Assembly: GCA_048262455.1 (NCBI GenBank)
Contig: JBLXFD010000004.1
Coordinates: 124,001-188,000, forward strand
DNA from: Psychromarinibacter sp048262455
GTDB lineage: Bacteria > Pseudomonadota > Alphaproteobacteria > Rhodobacterales > Rhodobacteraceae
Direction: 5' to 3'
DNA length: 64,000 nt
The translations under genes and the position numbers were made by a program. Below, piece after piece: positions 34,560 to 43,190 of the stretch. The notes beneath the pieces were generated by a model. The model made no database searches. It saw only the letters and a list, made by a program, of their open reading frames with translations, and was not told the DNA's origin. How positions within the stretch are numbered: position 1 is the first letter of the stretch; each line of letters starts with the position of its first letter.

Positions 34560-35771
34560 TTGGGACATTCACCGAAGGTCTTGATCGCGGGCGGCGGGAT
34601 CGGCGGGCTCACCGCCGCCTTGGCGCTGCTGCAGCGCGGGTTCGACGTCTCCGTCTACGAGCAGGCCGATGCGCTGCGCGAGCTTGGGGCCGGTATCCAG
34701 ATCGCGGCGAACGGAACCCGGCTGCTGATCGACCTGGGCCTGCGCGAGCGACTTGAGCCCCTGGTCTGCGACGCCGCGGGCAAGGAAGTGCGGCTGTGGA
34801 ACACGGGCCAGTCGTGGAAGCTGTTCGACCTGGGCGCCGATTCGGTAGAGCGCTTCGGCGCGCCTTACTGGCTGGTGCACCGGGGCGACCTGCACCGGAT
34901 CCTGATCGAGGCGGTGGAGGCGGAAAAGCCCGGGGCAATCCGGCTTGGCCACCGCTCCACCGGATTCCGGCAGGACGACGACGGGGTGACGCTGGATTTC
35001 GCTGACGGCACCTCGGCACGGGGCGACCTGCTGATCGGCGCCGACGGGGTGCACTCTGTGTTGCGGAACCAGATGTTCGATGGGGTGCGGCCGCAGTTCA
35101 CCGGACTGATGGCCTGGCGCGGACTGGCGCCGATCGAGCGGCTGTCGGCCGAGATGCGGCGTCCCGTCGGTACGAACTGGGTTGGCCCCGGCGGCCATGT
35201 CATCACCTATCCGATCCGCGGCGGTCAGCTGATGAACGTGGTCGGCCTGGTGGAGAACGCCGAGTGGACCAGCGAAAGCTGGACCGAGGCCGGCACCGTC
35301 GCCGAGTTTCTCGCCGACTTCGAGGGTTGGCACCCCCTGGTGCGCGAGGTGATGGGCGCGGTCGACACCCCCTACCGCTGGGCGCTGATCCACCGCGATC
35401 CGCTGCCACGCTGGACCGAGGGCCGGGTGTCACTGCTGGGCGATGCCTGCCACCCGACCCTTCCGTTTCTGGCGCAGGGGGCGATCATGGCGATTGAAGA
35501 CGGGGTGGTGCTGGCGCGCTGTCTCGACGCGATGCGCGACCGGCCGCAGCAGGCGCTGGTCGAGTACGAGGCGCTACGGGTCCAGCGCACCACCGCCATC
35601 GTGCGCGGCTCGGCCGCCAACCTCGACCGCTTCCACAATCGCGCGCTGGCCGACCCGGTGGAGGGCGCGGCCTTCATCGAGCGCGAGTGGGAGCCGGAGA
35701 AGGTGCGGCTGCGCTACGACTGGCTGTTCGACTACGACGCCCGCAAGGCGGGCGAATTCGCGGCGGCCTGA
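34560..35771 (+). CDS. FAD-dependent monooxygenase (salicylate/hydroxybenzoate hydroxylase-like)
   Basis: Flavoprotein aromatic hydroxylase, about 403 residues. N-terminal FAD motif IAGGGIGGLTAALAL, second motif LLIGADGVHSVLRN near residue 160 and the GDACHPTLPFLAQGA motif near residue 285. I favour the TTG at 34560, which has AAGGA eight bases upstream; an ATG at 34509 adds 17 Arg-rich residues without a good ribosome site. It begins about 165 bases from the IS end and converges on the alpha/beta hydrolase gene. Likely hydroxylates the aromatic produced by the UbiD step; exact substrate unknown. Confidence 0.87.
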   Translation: MGHSPKVLIAGGGIGGLTAALALLQRGFDVSVYEQADALRELGAGIQIAANGTRLLIDLGLRERLEPLVCDAAGKEVRLWNTGQSWKLFDLGADSVERFGAPYWLVHRGDLHRILIEAVEAEKPGAIRLGHRSTGFRQDDDGVTLDFADGTSARGDLLIGADGVHSVLRNQMFDGVRPQFTGLMAWRGLAPIERLSAEMRRPVGTNWVGPGGHVITYPIRGGQLMNVVGLVENAEWTSESWTEAGTVAEFLADFEGWHPLVREVMGAVDTPYRWALIHRDPLPRWTEGRVSLLGDACHPTLPFLAQGAIMAIEDGVVLARCLDAMRDRPQQALVEYEALRVQRTTAIVRGSAANLDRFHNRALADPVEGAAFIEREWEPEKVRLRYDWLFDYDARKAGEFAAA

Positions 35772-35801
35772 CGGCCGCCGCAGCCACTTGGGGCGCCGGC
35801 C

Positions 35802-36971
35802 TCAGTCCAGCCCCTTGCGCCGGGACCAGTCTACGACCGCGTCGATGCAGCGGGTCAGCAGTTCGGGCTGGCCCAGATAGTAGTGCGTCGCGCCTTCTAT
35901 CTCGATGTATTCGGCATCGGGCGTGGCCAGCGCCGCGCGGATGGCCGGGTTGTGGGTGGCAGGCACCGCGTCGTCGGCCTCGTTTACGATCTGCAGAACC
36001 GGCGTCCGGGTAATCCGCGCCGCGTTCTTCGGCCCCTTGGCGTTGGAGAGATCATAGCTCCACTGGCTGAGCCAGGACCGCAGCGTCGAGAACCGGCCCA
36101 GCCCCACCGGCCCCACGTTCACCGTCGCCGGCCGGCCCATGTAGCACCAGCCCGCGCGCCGGCCATTCGGGTCGATCCTGGGGTCAAGCCAGCGCACGTC
36201 GCACATGGTGCGGTGGGTGACGAAGCCGCGCTCGACCTCGTCGCCGCCGCGGTCTGCCAGTTCGGCCAGCTTGTCCTGCGCCCAGGCGGTGATACGGCGG
36301 TTGCGGGCACGCTGCGCCTCCCGGAAGGCCTCGATGAAGTCCTGCGAGAACGGCGGCTTGTGCGGACAGCCGGGGCTGTAGATGTCGAACGTGGAATCGC
36401 GCCGGTCCGGGTCCGTCTCATCCAGCACCGAGGGGTCCAGCCATTCCGTCAGGGTCTCGGCCCGCGACAGGTGCGCCGCGATGAAAATCACGCCGTCGGC
36501 CGGGATCAATCCCGCCGAGGTCAGGTCGATCGGATCGCCCGCCGGGGTGCGGGTGATCGAGGGCGATTCCGCCTCGGCCTGATAGAACAGCGACAGCGAG
36601 CCGCCACCGGACCAGCCAACCAGGATCACCCGTTCGTAGCCCAGCGTCTGCTTCGCATGGGCGACCCAGGCCCCCATGTCCAGCGCCACCTTTTCCATGA
36701 TCAGCGCGGTGTCGTTGCGCGCGTAACGGCTGCCGGCGCAAAGCACGTGCAGCCCCCGGTCGGCCAGCGCCTGCGGCATCGGCAGCAGTTGCAGGGTCGA
36801 CGCGGGATGCATGAACAGGAAGACGGTGCGCGCCGGGGTATCACCGCGCAGCAGCTGGCCCTCAAGGTTGATCTTGCCGGAATTGCCGGCGAAGCCGTAG
36901 ACCTCGCGCGCACCGCCCGGATCCTCGAAGCTCACCAGCGCCACCCGGCGCGTCCACTGTTCTGCTGCCAT
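35802..36971 (-). CDS. Alpha/beta hydrolase, large form
   Basis: 389 residues; strand-nucleophile region ERVILVGWSGGGSLSLFYQ with Ser near residue 129, acid in VLQIVNEADDAVP and a C-terminal His in IEGATHYYLGQPE. Longer than PcaD-type enzymes by ~110 residues, inserted before the core's last strands. ATG 36971 has AAGGA nine bases upstream; the longer frame begins with TTG. Last gene of the six-gene leftward operon, separated from the binding-protein gene by a strong hairpin. Ester or lactone hydrolysis in module 2 is the likely role. Confidence 0.78.
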   Translation of the reverse strand: MAAEQWTRRVALVSFEDPGGAREVYGFAGNSGKINLEGQLLRGDTPARTVFLFMHPASTLQLLPMPQALADRGLHVLCAGSRYARNDTALIMEKVALDMGAWVAHAKQTLGYERVILVGWSGGGSLSLFYQAEAESPSITRTPAGDPIDLTSAGLIPADGVIFIAAHLSRAETLTEWLDPSVLDETDPDRRDSTFDIYSPGCPHKPPFSQDFIEAFREAQRARNRRITAWAQDKLAELADRGGDEVERGFVTHRTMCDVRWLDPRIDPNGRRAGWCYMGRPATVNVGPVGLGRFSTLRSWLSQWSYDLSNAKGPKNAARITRTPVLQIVNEADDAVPATHNPAIRAALATPDAEYIEIEGATHYYLGQPELLTRCIDAVVDWSRRKGLD

Positions 36972-36995
36972 CGGAACTGTTCCTTCTGTCAAACG

Positions 36996-37020
36996 AAGGG
37001 GCCGGACGGACCGGCCCCTT
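36996..37020. terminator. Hairpin between TAXI binding protein and hydrolase genes
   Basis: Perfect 10-base arms AAGGGGCCGG (36996-37005) and CCGGCCCCTT (37011-37020), loop ACGGA. On the leftward transcript it is followed by TTCGTTTG, a poor U-tract, so partial termination or 3'-end protection of the binding-protein message is likely. Confidence 0.55.
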
Positions 37021-37046
37021 GGGTCTTCACCGCAGGTTGCTGCGCC

Positions 37047-38042
37047 TCACTCGGCGATCAGGGCTTCGTTGCGGCCAGTCTGCGCCTCGTTCCACAGCCC
37101 TTTCTCCTGATAGAAGGCCACGGCGGCGTCGTGATACGGCATTACCGGCGCCGTGGTGACGGCGTTGTCCTGGGTGTAGCCGCGCATCGAGGGGTGGATC
37201 TTGGCCAGCGTCTCCTCGGCGCCCCACAGCGCCTCGAGCATGGCGCGCACCTGTTCGTCCGGAGTGTCGACCGAGGCGACAATATAGCTGTCGTAGGAAA
37301 GCAGCCGGGTATCCTCCTCGATGCCGGGCACCAGGCCGGCCGGGGCCACGGAGAAGCGGGCGCCGGGGAAGACCTCCTTCTGGTACATTTCTTCCAGCCC
37401 CTCGCCCTCGGGGATCGACAGGTAGCGGATGCCGATCTGCGTGTCGGCCTCGCGGGCCCGCGGCTGACCGGCAGAGGCCCAGGTCACGTCCAGCCGGTCC
37501 GCGACCAGCGCGTCGATGCCGTCGTTGGCGCCGGTGACCGGCACGGGGGTCACGTCATCCCAGGTCAGGCCCGCGGCGGCCAGCGAGGCGCGCAGCGAGT
37601 TGTTGATCGACAGGTGGCCACCGAAGTCGGCCGAGACCCGGGCGCCCGCGATGTCGGCATAGCTTTTTACCGGCCCGTCCTTGCGCACCATGAAGCCCAG
37701 CATCAGCGAGGCGCCGCCGGCGCGCAGCACGCGCAGGTTCTTGTACGCCGTGTCGGCCTCGTTCTCGCCCGAGAAGGCGCGGTATGCGCTGGAGGCGGAC
37801 ATCACGCCGAAGCTGACCTCGCCACTATCCAGCAGCGGCGCCCAGGCGGCGGGGCCGTCATAGGGGCGCACGATCACGTTCAGGTCGCTGTTGTCGGTGG
37901 CGACTTTGGCGATGCCTGCGGCGATGGTGTTGAAGGTGGTGCCCTGCTTGTCGGCGGCCAGCGCGACGGTCTGCGCCATAGCCGCTCCGGCGGTCAGCGC
38001 AACGGCAAAAGCGCTGCCGCAGATCACGTTGAAGAGTTTCAT
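37047..38042 (-). CDS. TAXI-family TRAP transporter solute-binding protein
   Basis: Periplasmic binding protein of a TRAP importer, about 331 residues. Signal peptide ends AAMAQ near residue 22. TAXI-type features: TFNTIAAGIAKVATDN and DGPAAWAPLLDSGEVSFGV. ATG 38042 has AGGGAGGA upstream. It lies 52 bases downstream of its fused permease. The substrate is probably the acid processed by UbiD and the Mo hydroxylase of this operon. Confidence 0.87.
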   Translation of the reverse strand: MKLFNVICGSAFAVALTAGAAMAQTVALAADKQGTTFNTIAAGIAKVATDNSDLNVIVRPYDGPAAWAPLLDSGEVSFGVMSASSAYRAFSGENEADTAYKNLRVLRAGGASLMLGFMVRKDGPVKSYADIAGARVSADFGGHLSINNSLRASLAAAGLTWDDVTPVPVTGANDGIDALVADRLDVTWASAGQPRAREADTQIGIRYLSIPEGEGLEEMYQKEVFPGARFSVAPAGLVPGIEEDTRLLSYDSYIVASVDTPDEQVRAMLEALWGAEETLAKIHPSMRGYTQDNAVTTAPVMPYHDAAVAFYQEKGLWNEAQTGRNEALIAE

Positions 38043-38094
38043 GGTAGTTTCCTCCCTGGTTGTGGTTCGAGACCCGTCCGGTGCCCCTTGTCGT

Positions 38095-40068
38095 TCATTC
38101 CCGCACCGGACCGGGTGCCGCGGCGGTTGTGGCCGCGGTGGTGGCGGACGCGCCGCCTCGGCGCGCCCGTACGAGCTCGAACAGGGCGATCGCCCCGCAG
38201 ACGCCGAGCCCGGCGTAATTGGCAATTTCGAAGGCGCGGTTGGTGAAGGGCGACAGCATTGCCGCGAACCCGCCAAGGCACAGCGCCGCGCGGAATAGCG
38301 GGTTCAGCGGCCCGAACAGGTAACCCACCAGCCCCGCCGAGATCGCGACAAGTCCCAGCGCCGCGGTGACGAAGGCGACGATGATCTGCAGCGGACCGCC
38401 GATCATCAGCAGCCCCAGGCTGAAGGGGAATACGAAGGGTAGCAGATAGGCGGCAATCCCGAACCTCATCCCCGACATCGCCGTGATCCAGAACCCGGAC
38501 TGAGCGATCGCCGCCGCCGTGAAGGTGGCAAAGCACACCGGCGGCGTGATCATCGACAGCATGCCCATGTAGAAGATGAAGAAGTGCGCTGCCAGCCGGT
38601 CGACGCCCAGGTCCACCAGCGCCGGCGCGACCAGCACGGCCAGCATCGTGTAGATTACCGCCGTCGGCAGGGCCATTCCCAGCACCACACAGACCACGCC
38701 GGTCATCGCCAGGATCAGGAAGACGTTGTCCCCGGCCAGCGACAGCAGGATCGTCGACATCGCGAATCCCAGCCCGGCCAGCTGCAGCGCGCCGATCACC
38801 AGACCGGCCACGGCCGTCAGGATCAGGATCGACAACGAGGTTCGCCCGGTCGACAGCACCGCGTCCACCAGATCGGCGCGCGACGGACGCGAGAACCGCC
38901 CGGCGTAGCCTACCAGCAGTGCGGTGACCGCCGCCGCCAGCCCGGCCTTGCCCGGCGCCCAGAACGCGAAGACCACCGCGTAGATCAGCACCGCCAGCGG
39001 GATGGCAAAGCCCAGCCCGCGCTTCAGCGTCGGAAGGAACCGCGGCAGGTCGGCCCGGCGAAGCCCCTTCAGCCCGTTCTTGGCGGCCTCCAGGTCTACC
39101 TGTGCGAAGAGGGCCACGTAGTACAGCAGCCCGGGCAGCAGCGCGGCCAGCACCACCTCGCGGTAGGGGATGGCCAGGAAGTCGGCCATGAGGAAGGCGG
39201 TGATACCCATCACCGGCGGCATGATCTGCCCGCCGGTCGATGATACTGCCTCGATCGCCGCGGACTGGTGCTTGCGGTAACCCGCGCGCTCCATCATCGG
39301 GATTGAGATCGGGCCTATCACGGCAACGTTCGAAACCGCGGAGCCAGAGACCGTGCCGAACAGCGTCGAGGCCGCCACCGAGACTTTCGCCGGCCCGCCG
39401 CGGAACCGCCCCATCAGCGACAGTGCAAGGTCGGTAATGAAGGTGTCGCCCTTGGTGGCACGCAGCACGGCGCCGAAAAGAATGAAGGTGATGATGGTCT
39501 GCGCCGCCACCTTCAGGGGCAGGCCCAGCAGCGCGTTGGAATCGAGGTAGGTATAGACCGCAATCCGTTCCCAGCTGGAGGGTGGCAGGGCCAGGATGCC
39601 AGGCATCAGGTCGCCGAACCGGGCGTAAAGAATGAAGGCACCGGCCACCAGGATCAGCGTCCAGCCGATCAGCCGCCGGGTTGCCTCGAACACCAGCGCG
39701 ATCGCCGCGACACCCAGCGAGATGCGCAGCGCAGTGAGCCGGGACAGCTCGTAGACCAGCCATTGGTAGTTCGCCACGACGAAGCCGGTAACCACCAGCG
39801 CGCCGGCGATCAGCAGCCAGTCGTACCAGGGCACGCGGTCCCCCGCCTCGCCGGCCCGGGCACGCACGTTCAGGAAGGTCGCAACCAGCGCCGCGCCCAG
39901 CATCAGCGCCAGGAACTGCGCGCTGTAGACCACCAGCCCCAGGACATGTTGGATCTCGATCGCCCACAGGCAGGCCGCCACCACCGGCACCACCAGCGAG
40001 GCGACGCCAAGCCCGGCCTGCCAGCCATGCAGGACGCGCCACTTTCCGTTCCCGCCCGCACTGCTCAT
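38095..40068 (-). CDS. TRAP transporter fused permease (4TM + 12TM)
   Basis: 657-residue polytopic inner-membrane protein combining the small (DctQ-like) and large (DctM-like) TRAP subunits, the usual form for TAXI systems. Large-subunit features: FGTVSGSAVSNVAVIGPISI, SSTGGQIMPPVMGITAFLM and a GMLSMITPPVCFATF segment. ATG overlaps the enoyl-CoA hydratase-type stop by four bases. Uptake should be driven by an ion gradient rather than ATP. Confidence 0.92.
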   Translation of the reverse strand: MSSAGGNGKWRVLHGWQAGLGVASLVVPVVAACLWAIEIQHVLGLVVYSAQFLALMLGAALVATFLNVRARAGEAGDRVPWYDWLLIAGALVVTGFVVANYQWLVYELSRLTALRISLGVAAIALVFEATRRLIGWTLILVAGAFILYARFGDLMPGILALPPSSWERIAVYTYLDSNALLGLPLKVAAQTIITFILFGAVLRATKGDTFITDLALSLMGRFRGGPAKVSVAASTLFGTVSGSAVSNVAVIGPISIPMMERAGYRKHQSAAIEAVSSTGGQIMPPVMGITAFLMADFLAIPYREVVLAALLPGLLYYVALFAQVDLEAAKNGLKGLRRADLPRFLPTLKRGLGFAIPLAVLIYAVVFAFWAPGKAGLAAAVTALLVGYAGRFSRPSRADLVDAVLSTGRTSLSILILTAVAGLVIGALQLAGLGFAMSTILLSLAGDNVFLILAMTGVVCVVLGMALPTAVIYTMLAVLVAPALVDLGVDRLAAHFFIFYMGMLSMITPPVCFATFTAAAIAQSGFWITAMSGMRFGIAAYLLPFVFPFSLGLLMIGGPLQIIVAFVTAALGLVAISAGLVGYLFGPLNPLFRAALCLGGFAAMLSPFTNRAFEIANYAGLGVCGAIALFELVRARRGGASATTAATTAAAPGPVRE

Positions 40069-40814
40069 TGGCTGCCCCCCTCGTGGCCCATAAATCGCTC
40101 CGACACCGCCGCCGATATCGCGGCCGCCGCATGGTCTCGGCGCGCGGCAACGCCCATCTCCGGTACCGCGTTCAGGAAACGCTTGACCGTGCTCAGCGTG
40201 GTGACGCTGTTCTGCGCCAGCTGCCCCCGCCAGAACGCCAGCCGCGCCGCAAGATCCTCTGTCGCCTCGGTCGCGATGCCCAGCGCCACCGCGCCCTCCG
40301 CATCGAACCGCTCGCGGCCATAGAGCGCCCGCGCCAGCGCCGCGCGCGGCAGCCGGTCGGCCAGCGCGTAGGCCACCAGCAGGGGCGGGATGTCGCGGTT
40401 CATCTCGGGCACCTGGAAGTCGGCGGTGCGGTCGGCCACCACGATATCGGCCAGCCCCGCCAGCGCGAAGCCGACGCCATGGGCGCGGCCCCGCACCGCC
40501 GCGATCAGCGGGATCGGCAGGCTGCGCACGGTCTCGTAGAACGACAACACCGGATCGGCGACGCGGGTGCGTATCTGGGCGGCGCTGATGCGCGCGTTGG
40601 GCGGCGGCATCGGACTGTCACGGCCAGCGCAGAAATCCTCCCCCTCGCCCTGCAGCACGATGAAGCGCGCGCCCTCTGGCGGACGGGCGCAAAGATCGCG
40701 CAGCGCTTCGGTCATACCGGCGCTCAGCGCGTTGCCTTCGGCTGGCCGCGCCAGAACCACGGTGATGCCGCCGTCCTCGTCGTGCCGGATCTCGACCTGA
40801 CCCGCGTCGCTCAT
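40065..40814 (-). CDS. Enoyl-CoA hydratase/isomerase-family (crotonase) protein
   Basis: 249 residues with the crotonase fold: oxyanion segments EDFCAGRD and RGRAHGVGFALAGLADIVVA, then FQVPEMNRDI. The Glu normally in the first catalytic position is not obvious (GRAHGVGFAL carries no Glu), so hydration activity is uncertain; hydrolase, decarboxylase and ring-opening members exist. Overlaps both neighbours by four bases. No CoA ligase or CoA-transferase gene is visible in the window, so a CoA substrate would have to be made elsewhere. Confidence 0.83.
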   Translation of the reverse strand: MSDAGQVEIRHDEDGGITVVLARPAEGNALSAGMTEALRDLCARPPEGARFIVLQGEGEDFCAGRDSPMPPPNARISAAQIRTRVADPVLSFYETVRSLPIPLIAAVRGRAHGVGFALAGLADIVVADRTADFQVPEMNRDIPPLLVAYALADRLPRAALARALYGRERFDAEGAVALGIATEATEDLAARLAFWRGQLAQNSVTTLSTVKRFLNAVPEMGVAARRDHAAAAISAAVSERFMGHEGGSQ

Positions 40815-43189
40815 GCCTTGCTCTCCCTCGCCTGGTCTATCGCCTGCCACACGCGGTGCGGCGACGCCGGCATATCGATATGTTCGATCCCGTAGTCCGA
40901 CAGCGCGTCGACCACGGCGTTGATGGTGGTGGCCAGCGCAGGGGTGATGCCGCTTTCGCCGCCACCCTTGACGCGCAGCGGGTTGCTCTCGGTCGGGTCC
41001 TCGACCAGCGCCACCGTGAGGTTGGGCAGCATGTCGGCGCGCGGCATCGTGTAGTCCATGAAACTGCCGCTGATGGTCTGGCCGGTGGCGTCGGCGACGA
41101 TCGCCTCGCCCAGCGCCTGGCCGACACCCTGGGCGATGCCGCCATGCACCTGCCCATGAAGGATCAGCGGGTTGATCGGCTGACCGGCATCATCAATCGA
41201 CGTGTAGCGGTCGATGCGCACCACGCCGGTCTCGGGGTCGATCTCGACCTCGCAGACCGCGGCGCCGGTGGGATGGGCGGGCATCCGGCCGGTAAAGCTG
41301 CTGCTGGCCTTCAGCGGGCCACGCAGCGCCGGTGGCACCCGGTCGCTATCCGCCAGCCTGGCCGCATCGTAGATGGTGTAGGCGGTGTTGCTGCCCGCGG
41401 GCAGCAGCAGGCCGCCCTCGCAGCGCACATCGGCCACGGCCTGGCCTTCCACATGGGCCACGATCTCTCGCGCGCGGTTCAGAAGCTTGCCGGCATTTTC
41501 CACCAGCAGCGCCCCGCCCAGACGCATGGAGCGGTCGGAATGACTGCCGCCGCCCGACTGCACCCGCCGGGTGTCGCCCGAGACCAGGCGGACCTCGTCC
41601 GGCGTGACCCCCAGCAGGTCGGCCACCACCTGGGCAAAGCTGGTCTCGTGCCCCTGCCCGGTGGATTGAGTGCCCGTAACCACCTCGATGCCGCCCTCGG
41701 GGGCGACGGTGACGTCGATGCGCTCATGCGGGATGCCCACCGGGCTTTCCACGTAGTTCGCCACTCCGGCACCGCGCAACAGACCGCGGGCGCGGGATGC
41801 GGTACGGCGCCGTTCCACCCCGTCCCAGTCGGCCGCATGCAGCGCTGCGGCCATGTTGCCGGCGAAATCGCCGCTGTCATAGACCAGCCCCATCGCGGTG
41901 CGGCGCGGCAGGCCAGCCTTGGAAATCAGGTTGCGGCGGCGGATCTCGACACGGTCGAGACCCATGCGCCGCGCGGCGATGTCCAGCAACCGCTCCATCG
42001 CGTAGGTCGCCTCGGGGCGTCCGGCGCCACGGTATGGGGCGGTCGGCACGGTGTGGGTCATCGCGCCGCGGATCAACACGCCGGCGGCCGGCACGTCGTA
42101 CACGGTGGTCATTACCCGAAAGCTGTTGGCCATCGGCACGAAGGCCAGCGTGTAGGCCCCGACGTTGCCGGTGATCTGCGCGAAGTAGCCGGTGATGCGC
42201 CCCCCGGGGTCAAGCCCCAGCTCGGCGTGGTAGACCAGGTCGCGGCCCTGATAGTCGGTGAGGAAGGCCTCGGACCGGGTCGAGACCCAGCGCACGGGGC
42301 ACTCCAGCATCCGCGCGGCCATCGCCAGCACTGGTTGTTCGGGCGACAGGTTCGTGCGGGGACCGAAGCCACCGCCAGTGTCGGGGCAGACCACCTCGAC
42401 GGCCTCGCGCCCCACGCCCAGCGCCGCGGCCAGCGTGTCGCGTTGGCGAACCGCGCCCTGGCTGCCGGCGATCATCAGATACCGCCCGGTCCCGGCATCG
42501 TAATCGGCAATGACCGAGCGTGGCTCCATCTGCGCATTGGCAACGCGCTGCGCTGGGAAGCGGCCGCGAACCACGTGGGCCGCCGCGGCGATGGCGCGTT
42601 TGGCGGCCGCGGGATCACCGAAGCTGGCGGAGACGCAGAGATTGCCGGCGATGTCCGGGTCCACCAGGGGCGCGCCCTCGGCCAGCGCCGCCTCGGCATC
42701 CGTGACCGAGGGCAGTCCCTCCAGATCGACCTGGATCGCTTCGGCGGCGTCCTCGGCGGCGGCGCGGCTGTCGGCCACCACCATCGCCAGCGGCTCGCCC
42801 AGGTAGCGCACCCGCTCGCAGGGCATCGGCAGATGCGGGACGTCGTGCACCAGATTGCCTTCGTAGCCGCCGAATGCGCGCCGGGTGTGGTCGCGGGCGT
42901 CCGCGGGGTCAGCGAAATGCCGGATCGGGCCGCCGCCGCCGGCGACGTAATCGGCGCCAGTCAGCACCAGCCGCACACCGGGCATGGCGCGCGCCGCCTC
43001 GGCATCGATCGAGACGATACGCGCCGAGGCCTCCTGCGCCCGCAGGAACACCGCGTGGCATTGGCCGGGCAGCGCGAAGTCATCGGTATAGCGCCCGCGG
43101 CCGGCCAGCAGCCGCTGGTCCTCGAACCGCGGCATCGGGCGGCCGATGAACGGCCGCGCCTCGGGACCGGCGGGCGCGTCCCGGCTCAT
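40811..43189 (-). CDS. Xanthine dehydrogenase-family molybdopterin-binding large subunit (copy 3)
   Basis: Third Mo hydroxylase large subunit, 792 residues. DTGGGFGPRTNLSPE cofactor segment, active-site loop TAPYRGAGRPEATY and C-terminal KGGGESGITPAL with the catalytic Glu; no CO-dehydrogenase Cys. It resembles copy 2 more than copy 1 in its N-terminus (MPRFEDQRLLAGRGRYTDDF). No 2Fe-2S or FAD gene accompanies it; those at 20333-21633 are the nearest. It starts one base after the UbiD stop and overlaps the crotonase gene, tying it to decarboxylation. Confidence 0.92.
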   Translation of the reverse strand: MSRDAPAGPEARPFIGRPMPRFEDQRLLAGRGRYTDDFALPGQCHAVFLRAQEASARIVSIDAEAARAMPGVRLVLTGADYVAGGGGPIRHFADPADARDHTRRAFGGYEGNLVHDVPHLPMPCERVRYLGEPLAMVVADSRAAAEDAAEAIQVDLEGLPSVTDAEAALAEGAPLVDPDIAGNLCVSASFGDPAAAKRAIAAAAHVVRGRFPAQRVANAQMEPRSVIADYDAGTGRYLMIAGSQGAVRQRDTLAAALGVGREAVEVVCPDTGGGFGPRTNLSPEQPVLAMAARMLECPVRWVSTRSEAFLTDYQGRDLVYHAELGLDPGGRITGYFAQITGNVGAYTLAFVPMANSFRVMTTVYDVPAAGVLIRGAMTHTVPTAPYRGAGRPEATYAMERLLDIAARRMGLDRVEIRRRNLISKAGLPRRTAMGLVYDSGDFAGNMAAALHAADWDGVERRRTASRARGLLRGAGVANYVESPVGIPHERIDVTVAPEGGIEVVTGTQSTGQGHETSFAQVVADLLGVTPDEVRLVSGDTRRVQSGGGSHSDRSMRLGGALLVENAGKLLNRAREIVAHVEGQAVADVRCEGGLLLPAGSNTAYTIYDAARLADSDRVPPALRGPLKASSSFTGRMPAHPTGAAVCEVEIDPETGVVRIDRYTSIDDAGQPINPLILHGQVHGGIAQGVGQALGEAIVADATGQTISGSFMDYTMPRADMLPNLTVALVEDPTESNPLRVKGGGESGITPALATTINAVVDALSDYGIEHIDMPASPHRVWQAIDQARESKA

Positions 43190-43190
43190 C

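Noticed and set aside
14540..43189. Aerobic CO dehydrogenase (cox) genes
   Set aside because: The large, medium and small subunits have the cox fold, but none of the three large subunits has the AYRCSFR active-site motif of true CO dehydrogenase.
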